Assembly: GCA_024641555.1 (NCBI GenBank)
Contig: JAHECV010000010.1
Span: 1 to 9,948 of the forward strand
Source of the DNA: Candidatus Planktophila sp.
GTDB lineage: Bacteria > Actinomycetota > Actinomycetes > Nanopelagicales > Nanopelagicaceae
Direction: 5' to 3'
Length of the DNA stretch: 9,948 nt
Shown here: positions 4,879-9,948 of the stretch, one piece after another
Position numbering within the stretch: position 1 is the stretch's first letter
Layout of the letters: each line of letters opens with the position of its first letter
Position numbers and translations under genes: made by a program
The notes under the pieces: model-generated
Database searches by the model: none
Seen by the model: only the letters and a program-made list of their open reading frames with translations
What the model was told of the DNA's origin: nothing

Positions 4879-6473
4879 TTAAGTTTTCTAACGTTTCACT
4901 TGTCTATCCAACATCGACTAAGACAATTTTGGAGAACCTATCCTTTGAGATTCAAGAGGGGGAAATGGTTCTAGTAATTGGATCTACTGGAACCGGAAAG
5001 TCCTCTTTGTTACGTCTAATTAACGGGTTAGTCCCCCATCACACCGGTGGAATTTTGGCCGGCGACATCTCGGTAGACGGAATATCTACTCAGCTAGTTC
5101 GCCCCGGTGAACTCGCTCATTTGATCGGAATTGTTGGTCAAAATCCAAGTAATGGATTTGTTACAGACACCGTCGAAGAAGAACTTGTTTTTGGAATGGA
5201 ATCGCTCAATGTCGCACCAGATACTATGCGCAAGCGAGTTGAGGAGATTTTAGATCTACTAGCACTAGCACCGCTTCGCAATCGTGCAATTAGCACTTTA
5301 AGCGGCGGAGAACAGCAACGTTTAGCTATCGGTAGCGCATTGGTAATGCATCCCAAGATCTTGGTTCTAGATGAACCCACCAGCGCTCTAGATCCAATCG
5401 CCGCTGAAGAAGTGCTATCGATAATTCATCGCTTAGTTCACGATTTGAGTTTGACGGTAATCATCGCTGAACATCGACTCGAGAGAGTTATTGGTTTCGC
5501 CGATCGAATTATTCATATTTCAGGTGATGGGCAAGCCCAGATCGATCTCCCCGAAAAGGTTATGCAAAAGTCAGAGATCGCGCCACCGATAGTTCATCTT
5601 TCGCGCGCACTTAAGTTGGAGCAAGTGGGGCTGAGCGTCCGCGATGTGCGAAGGATGACCGAAGAAGTTCGCTCACAAGGCAGTAATGCCCCAACTCAAC
5701 TCAGAGTTGCTACACAAACTGCCATAGAGGTCGATGGCGCATCGATCTCATACGGAAGCCATTCTGCACTCAGAGGTGTTAAAACCAAGATTTGCGAAGG
5801 TGAAATTGTCGCCGTGATGGGGCGAAACGGAGCAGGCAAGAGCTCTCTTCTACAAGCGATTGTTGGGATAAAGAAACTAGATGCTGGAAGTATCTCCATC
5901 TTCGAACGCGATCCAATCAGCCTCAAAGGGAAAAATCGTCGCGATTTGGTCGGCTATATTCCCCAAGAGCCGAGCGATCTCTTGTACTCGCAGAGCGTTT
6001 TACAGGAGTGCGCACAAGCTGACAAAGATAATCAGATTACGACTGGAGAAACTATTCGATTACTCCAAACACTTGTGCCATCAATATCGGAAAAGACCCA
6101 CCCCCGAGATTTATCTGAAGGCCAAAGATTGGCGTTGGCTTTAGCAGTTGTTCTATCTGCAAAGCCGCAAGCTCTGATTTTAGATGAACCCACTCGCGGA
6201 CTCGATTACCAATCCAAGTCGCTGCTAATCGGAATTTTAAAGAATTTTCTTGCAACGCACGGTAAAGCGGTAATCGTCGCCACGCACGATGTCGAGTTGG
6301 TCGCAGAGTTAGCCGACCGAGTAATTTTTCTATCTGATGGAGAAGTTGTTGCAGACGGTCCGACTTTAGATATATTGCTTGCTTCACCTGCATTTGCTCC
6401 ACAAGTCGCCAAGGTTATGGCGCCCCGCCCCTGGTTAACCGTAAAAGATGTAATCGAATCGCTATCTAGATGA
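4875..6473 (+). CDS. ecfA: ECF transporter ATPase, two fused ATP-binding domains (EcfA-EcfA')
   Basis: This 532-residue cytoplasmic protein contains two ABC ATPase domains in tandem and would supply both power-stroke subunits of the ECF importer. Domain 1 (about 1-235) has Walker A GSTGTGKSS (36-44), Q-loop Q89, signature LSGGEQQR (142-149), Walker B ILVLDEP (162-168) and H200. Domain 2 (about 283-525) has Walker A GRNGAGKSS (316-324), Q364, a changed signature LSEGQ (413-417), Walker B ALILDEP (433-439) and H471. The linker is about 236-282. The ATG at 4875 overlaps the ecfT stop as ATGA and is followed directly by the usual IKFSNVSLVYP opening; an earlier in-frame GTG-type start at 4860 inside ecfT is less likely. 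It overlaps the next gene by ATGA too, so stoichiometry is probably kept by coupled translation. Confidence 0.93.
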   Translation: MIKFSNVSLVYPTSTKTILENLSFEIQEGEMVLVIGSTGTGKSSLLRLINGLVPHHTGGILAGDISVDGISTQLVRPGELAHLIGIVGQNPSNGFVTDTVEEELVFGMESLNVAPDTMRKRVEEILDLLALAPLRNRAISTLSGGEQQRLAIGSALVMHPKILVLDEPTSALDPIAAEEVLSIIHRLVHDLSLTVIIAEHRLERVIGFADRIIHISGDGQAQIDLPEKVMQKSEIAPPIVHLSRALKLEQVGLSVRDVRRMTEEVRSQGSNAPTQLRVATQTAIEVDGASISYGSHSALRGVKTKICEGEIVAVMGRNGAGKSSLLQAIVGIKKLDAGSISIFERDPISLKGKNRRDLVGYIPQEPSDLLYSQSVLQECAQADKDNQITTGETIRLLQTLVPSISEKTHPRDLSEGQRLALALAVVLSAKPQALILDEPTRGLDYQSKSLLIGILKNFLATHGKAVIVATHDVELVAELADRVIFLSDGEVVADGPTLDILLASPAFAPQVAKVMAPRPWLTVKDVIESLSR

Positions 6474-7267
6474 AATATAAAACGAAGGATCTTTATCGCT
6501 TAACTGCTAGAAATCGAGTGGCCCTTTCAATAACTTCACTATTTGTGTTAGCTGGATTCACCTGGCCCTTTTTCGCACCAAGTGAATCTGTGGCTCACTT
6601 TTCCCAATATTTTTTCTGGGCTGCGGTTCCAGCTTCTATGTTTTTATTAATCGCGCAACTGAGCAACGCTGAACTCGATGCAAAATCAGTTGCGCTGCTT
6701 GGAACTCTTGCTGCACTACTAGCCGCCCTTCGTCCATTAGGTGCCGGTGCGGTGGGCTTAGAGCCAATGTGGTTCTTATTGATAATTTCCGCTCGAGTAT
6801 TTGGATCCGCTTTTGGATTTCTTCTCGGCGTTCTTGGAATGCTTACCTCGGCAATTCTTACCGGAGGCTTTGGACCATGGCTCTCATATCAACTTTTCGC
6901 AGCTGGTTTAGTCGGACTTTTTGCAGGTTCGTTTCCCAAAAAGATTCGCGGCAGAATTGAATTAGCACTTCTGCTATTGATTGGAATCTGCGCATCGCTC
7001 TTATTTGGCTTGCTTATGGATCTTCAGTTTTGGCCATGGGCCCTAGGCGGCGATACCCAACTCTCATACGTAGCAGGCGCTCCGATATTTGAAAATATGA
7101 AGCGGTTCTTGGTCTTTCACTTTCTATCTTCTATGGCTTGGGATATACCGCGCGCAGTATTAACTTCGGCCTTGATCTTACTTACCGCCCCGGCCGTCCT
7201 ATCCGCACTGCGCAGAACACAGATGAAGGCTGCGTTTATGTCGCCTGTGGAATTTAGCGAACGTTAG
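6470..7267 (+). CDS. Probable ECF transporter S component, predicted cobalamin-type
   Basis: This 265-residue membrane protein has about seven hydrophobic segments: 18-34, 45-64, 72-88, 100-131 (long, perhaps two), 137-155, 163-184 and 228-248. Its core ALRPLGAGAVGLEPM (86-100), followed by RVFGSAFGFLLG (109-120) and TGGFGPWLSYQ (131-141), recalls the S components that sit beside CbiQ-type genes in other actinobacteria. It would bind the vitamin from outside and toggle within the EcfT-EcfA complex. Cobalamin or a precursor is inferred from the riboswitch at the head of the operon. It lacks the N-terminal MHI-x-DG start of the cobalt protein CbiM, so free cobalt is unlikely. The ATG overlaps the ecfA stop (ATGA), and the 3' end overlaps the end of gcvT by 14 bases. 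Confidence 0.75.
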   Translation: MKYKTKDLYRLTARNRVALSITSLFVLAGFTWPFFAPSESVAHFSQYFFWAAVPASMFLLIAQLSNAELDAKSVALLGTLAALLAALRPLGAGAVGLEPMWFLLIISARVFGSAFGFLLGVLGMLTSAILTGGFGPWLSYQLFAAGLVGLFAGSFPKKIRGRIELALLLLIGICASLLFGLLMDLQFWPWALGGDTQLSYVAGAPIFENMKRFLVFHFLSSMAWDIPRAVLTSALILLTAPAVLSALRRTQMKAAFMSPVEFSER

Positions 7268-8342
7268 AAGGTACTAGTGGCAATTTGGAAATTACGCAGA
7301 GGCTATCTCTACCGCGGACATCGACAAAAACCTCATCGCCGATCTTCAAGGATGGATCAACCAGGGCTAGCGCAATTCCCTTCTTAAGTGAAGGTGAGAA
7401 AGTTCCACTGGTTATTTCGCCGACAACTGCACCCAGAGAGTTCTTCACCTGCATACCAGCGCGAGGTATTCCGCGATCTTGACTAACCAGCGCACGAAGC
7501 TTTGTATGTTTTCCATCTTCACGTTGCTTTAACAACGCTGCCGCGCCGCTAAAAGTTGGCTTTTCCCAACCAATCGCCCATGAGGCAGATGCTTGAACTG
7601 GCGTAATTTCTAAATTCAATTCGTGGCCATGGAGTGGGTAACCCATCTCCGTGCGCAAGGTATCGCGCGCGCCTAAGCCACAAACCAATCCATCAAAAGG
7701 CGCAATCGCATTCACTAGTGAATCCCATACTTCTGGAGCGCCTTCCCAACTCGGCAAAATTTCATATCCATGTTCACCGGTGTATCCGGTGCGGCACAAG
7801 ATTGCAGATTTTCCAGATATTTCAACATGCTCAAAGGCCATGTAATCCATCGCGGGATTTAACCCTAAAGATTCAATTACAGATTTTGACTTCGGCCCTT
7901 GAACAGCGAGTACCGCGAATTTTTCATGGAGATTTACGATTGAAATTTCAGCTGGCGCTTTAGCCAATAAATCAGCGACTACGGATGAGGTATTGGCCGC
8001 ATTTGGGATCAAGAAGAGATCCGTTGGGCTGTTGCGATAAACAATTAAGTCATCAATCACTCCACCGTCTGCGTTGCAGTGCAAGGTGTATTGCGCTTGC
8101 CCATCGTTAATTCGATTTAAGTCATTGGTAAATATTGAATTTAGAAATTCGAGAGCGCCCACTCCTTTTACGCTCACTTTTCCCAAGTGAGAAACATCAA
8201 AAATTCCGACTCGCTCGCGAACGGCAGCGTGTTCTGCGAGTACGCCCGCTCCTGGGTACTCAATGGGCATTAACCAGCCACCAAAATCGGCCATCTTCGC
8301 ATGGAGGGCGTGATGCTTATCGGCTAGTGGTGAATTTTTCAT
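7254..8342 (-). CDS. gcvT: Aminomethyltransferase GcvT (glycine cleavage system T protein)
   Basis: GcvT takes the aminomethyl group from lipoyl-GcvH and makes methylene-tetrahydrofolate and ammonia, the second step of glycine cleavage. The 362-residue protein is full length. It shows FGGWLMPIEY (20-29), FDVSHLGK (48-55), the folate-side Asp in GGVIDDLIVYR (93-103), RTGYTGEHGYEI (184-195), and GARDTLRTEMGYPLHGHEL (224-242). The C-terminal barrel has EITSGTFSPSLKKGIALA (309-326). The DDLI Asp and absence of dehydrogenase domains favour true GcvT over YgfZ or sarcosine-oxidase relatives. The P and H partners are not in the window. The ATG at 8342 is supported by TAAGTT 6 bases upstream, so the mRNA may be leaderless. 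It converges with the S-component gene and is divergent from pepA. Confidence 0.95.
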   Translation of the reverse strand: MKNSPLADKHHALHAKMADFGGWLMPIEYPGAGVLAEHAAVRERVGIFDVSHLGKVSVKGVGALEFLNSIFTNDLNRINDGQAQYTLHCNADGGVIDDLIVYRNSPTDLFLIPNAANTSSVVADLLAKAPAEISIVNLHEKFAVLAVQGPKSKSVIESLGLNPAMDYMAFEHVEISGKSAILCRTGYTGEHGYEILPSWEGAPEVWDSLVNAIAPFDGLVCGLGARDTLRTEMGYPLHGHELNLEITPVQASASWAIGWEKPTFSGAAALLKQREDGKHTKLRALVSQDRGIPRAGMQVKNSLGAVVGEITSGTFSPSLKKGIALALVDPSLKIGDEVFVDVRGRDSLCVISKLPLVPSNVR

Positions 8343-8348
8343 GTAGAC

Positions 8349-8354
8349 AACTTA
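8349..8354 (-). promoter_or_regulatory. TAAGTT -10 hexamer, probable leaderless gcvT promoter
   Basis: On the minus strand TAAGTT is followed by GTCTAC (6 bases) and then the gcvT ATG. The TAnnnT form and the 6-base distance match the erpA and DUF3043 genes in this window. No strong -35 is visible. Confidence 0.5.
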
Positions 8355-8390
8355 CACTTACCCGAGCAACGCCACTACTTTTCTAATCAA

Positions 8391-8396
8391 TAAACT
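8391..8396 (+). promoter_or_regulatory. TAAACT -10-like hexamer for pepA
   Basis: TAAACT fits TAnnnT and would start transcription near 8403, giving a leader of about 21 bases that contains the AAGGAG site. The nearby TTGACA at 8404-8409 looks like a -35 but has no matching -10 before the gene, so it is probably not one. Confidence 0.35.
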
Positions 8397-8411
8397 TTGA
8401 TGGTTGACACT

Positions 8412-8417
8412 AAGGAG
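8412..8417 (+). promoter_or_regulatory. Strong ribosome binding site of pepA
   Basis: AAGGAG stands 6 bases before the ATG at 8424. It decides the start against the upstream in-frame TTG (8397) and ATG (8400), which would place this site inside the coding region. It is the only strong Shine-Dalgarno sequence seen in the window. Confidence 0.8.
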
Positions 8418-8423
8418 CAAGAG

Positions 8424-9923
8424 ATGACGACGATCCACCTGACAGATGGCATCATCAAAGATGAGATTTTGGTTGTTGGACTCTCTTACAAAAAAGACAA
8501 GAACTCACTCTCCATCGAAAGTGGAGATATCGCTCTAGATTCGAAGAAGCTCCTTCCCCTTTTGGCGGATATGAACGCGACAGGCAAAGCCGATGAAGTT
8601 ATTAAAATCCCTGGAACCACAACTCGTCTCTTAGTTTTTACCGGCCTTGGGCAACACGCCACAAATTTCGAGGACGAGACTTTGCGCCGCGCAGCCGGCG
8701 CCGCAGCACGCGAATTAGCGGGGAGTTCGAGCGCAACCTTTTCTCTGCCCGCGAAAAAAATTTCTGCAATCGCAGCCATTTCAGAAGGCGCCCTGCTTGG
8801 GTCATACGTGTTCACAAAATTCCGCGTGGATTCCTTGCGCGAACATCGGACAAGTCTGAAGTCGGTCACCGTTCACACCTCGCTGGCGCAAGATGCGCGG
8901 GCCAAGGCGGCGGCTAAGCGAGCTGCGGTAATTGCAGATCAAGTGGGGATTGTTCGAGATTTGATTAATACTCCCCCTAGCCATCTAACACCGGATTCTT
9001 TCTGCAAAATATTTACCGATTTAGTTAAAAAAGCCGGTGGTGCGAGTGCCGGGTTGAAAGTTTCGGTAATGACCGATTCGCAGTTAAAGAGCAAGGGATA
9101 TGGCGGAATTACCGCGGTGGGACAGGGATCGGCAAATCCCCCACGTTTGCTGCAAATTACTTATCGCCCAATCAAAACCAAAGCGATTAAGAACTTCGCC
9201 TACGTTGGTAAAGGCATCACATTTGATACCGGTGGCTTGGCGCTTAAGCCCGCTGCCGGAATGGAAGCGATGAAATCGGATATGTCAGGTGCCGCCGCGG
9301 TTTGTGCTGCAACCATTGCAATCGCACTCTTAAAGTTACCTGTGGCCATCGATTGTTACGCACCTCTTGCCGAAAATATGGTCAGCGACAACGCAACTCG
9401 CCCAAGTGACATCATCACGATGTATGGAGGAAAGACAATTGAAGTTTTGAATCCCGACGCAGAAGGGCGTCTGGTACTTGGTGATGCGTTGGTAAAAGCG
9501 CAAGAGAATAAAAATCTAGATGCCATCGTTGATGTAGCCACACTCACCGGGGCACAGGTCATTGCATTGGGTACCCGCACCAGTGCGATCATGACCAACA
9601 ATCAAGAGCTAAGCGATCATTTCTTCGCACTCACCAAAGAAGTCGGCGAAGCGTTCTGGCCGATGCCCCTTCCAATTGAACTTCGCGCCTCGCTTGACTC
9701 CCCAGTTGCAGATATGGCAAATATCGGTGAACGAATGGGCGGAATGATGGTGGCTGGACTGTTTCTAAAAGAATTTATCTCACCTGAATTACCTTGGTTG
9801 CACCTTGATATCGCAGGGCCGGCCTATAACGAAGGTGAGCCATATGGCTACACACCTGTCGGTGGCACTGGCATAGCGCTCCGCTCTTTGGTTGCGCTGG
9901 CTGAATCTGCCTCCATTTCGTAA
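8424..9923 (+). CDS. pepA: Leucyl aminopeptidase PepA (peptidase family M17)
   Basis: PepA is a cytosolic two-metal exopeptidase that removes N-terminal residues from peptides. The 499-residue product is the usual length. The N-terminal macro-like domain covers about 1-160. The catalytic domain carries the metal and active-site residues: K263 and D268 in GKGITFDTGG, K275 in LALKP, D286 in KSDMSGAA, and D345, E347 and R349 in the M17 signature NPDAEGRL (343-350). ATLTGAQVIALG (372-383) and MANIGERMGG (431-440) are also typical. All catalytic residues are present, so the enzyme should be active. The start at 8424 follows from the AAGGAG 6 bases upstream. It is divergent from gcvT; the 81 bases between the two starts hold both promoters. 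E. coli PepA also binds DNA in Xer recombination, but nothing here shows that role. Confidence 0.96.
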   Translation: MTTIHLTDGIIKDEILVVGLSYKKDKNSLSIESGDIALDSKKLLPLLADMNATGKADEVIKIPGTTTRLLVFTGLGQHATNFEDETLRRAAGAAARELAGSSSATFSLPAKKISAIAAISEGALLGSYVFTKFRVDSLREHRTSLKSVTVHTSLAQDARAKAAAKRAAVIADQVGIVRDLINTPPSHLTPDSFCKIFTDLVKKAGGASAGLKVSVMTDSQLKSKGYGGITAVGQGSANPPRLLQITYRPIKTKAIKNFAYVGKGITFDTGGLALKPAAGMEAMKSDMSGAAAVCAATIAIALLKLPVAIDCYAPLAENMVSDNATRPSDIITMYGGKTIEVLNPDAEGRLVLGDALVKAQENKNLDAIVDVATLTGAQVIALGTRTSAIMTNNQELSDHFFALTKEVGEAFWPMPLPIELRASLDSPVADMANIGERMGGMMVAGLFLKEFISPELPWLHLDIAGPAYNEGEPYGYTPVGGTGIALRSLVALAESASIS

Positions 9924-9948
9924 TCAGCGGCCAAAACTGGCAAGATAG

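Noticed and set aside
5881..6402. Open frames of 87 and 116 codons overlapping the ATPase gene
   Set aside because: They lie wholly inside the fused ATPase, whose frame carries all the ABC motifs, and their translations have no recognisable domain.
4132..7267. Cobalt or nickel importer (CbiMNQO) instead of a vitamin importer
   Set aside because: There is no CbiM-like N-terminal metal-binding start and no small CbiN gene, and the ATPase is a fused dimer as in vitamin-type systems; the cobalamin riboswitch alone would not exclude cobalt.
8404..8409. TTGACA as a consensus -35 box upstream of pepA
   Set aside because: A -10 at the proper distance would fall inside pepA after its start codon and strong ribosome binding site; no such element is convincing.
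9930..9942. Small stem GCCA/TGGC after pepA as a terminator
   Set aside because: Four base pairs and no following T-run; the window ends too soon to judge.

Overview
The window reads as a stretch of chromosome from a streamlined actinobacterium with only moderate GC. The gene families are actinobacterial: a DUF3043 protein, an SCO2322-type exported protein, and an AdoK-like PfkB kinase beside a HesB/ErpA protein and NadA. Genes are packed tightly, with ATGA overlaps, a 14-base convergent overlap and most gaps under 50 bases. This would fit the freshwater acI/Nanopelagicales type, but that assignment is an inference from gene content and packing, not from a marker gene.

Left part (1-3251). 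On the minus strand are the first codons of a PfkB-family kinase, cut by the window edge, and an ErpA-type Fe-S carrier. Facing away on the plus strand are quinolinate synthase NadA, a 4Fe-4S enzyme of NAD synthesis, and then a small DUF3043 membrane protein. An aldo/keto reductase of the Kv-beta-like group converges on DUF3043 from the minus strand.

Centre (3252-7267). A cobalamin riboswitch precedes a four-gene operon: an exported SCO2322-type protein, an EcfT/CbiQ-type transmembrane protein, a fused double ATPase EcfA, and a seven-helix membrane protein that fits the role of substrate-binding S component. The last three make a complete ECF importer, and the riboswitch makes cobalamin or a precursor the most likely cargo. 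The exported protein at the head of an ECF operon is the most interesting element, because ECF importers normally work without an extracytoplasmic binding protein.

Right part (7254-9948). GcvT (minus strand) ends inside the 3' end of the S-component gene and is divergent from leucyl aminopeptidase PepA (plus strand), which fills the rest of the window.

Regulation. Three genes (erpA, the DUF3043 gene, gcvT) have a TAnnnT hexamer exactly 6 bases upstream of their ATG, and the aldo/keto reductase has one 7 bases upstream. This is the layout of leaderless transcripts. pepA instead has a clear AAGGAG ribosome binding site. No tRNA, rRNA, CRISPR array, insertion sequence or convincing intrinsic terminator was seen.
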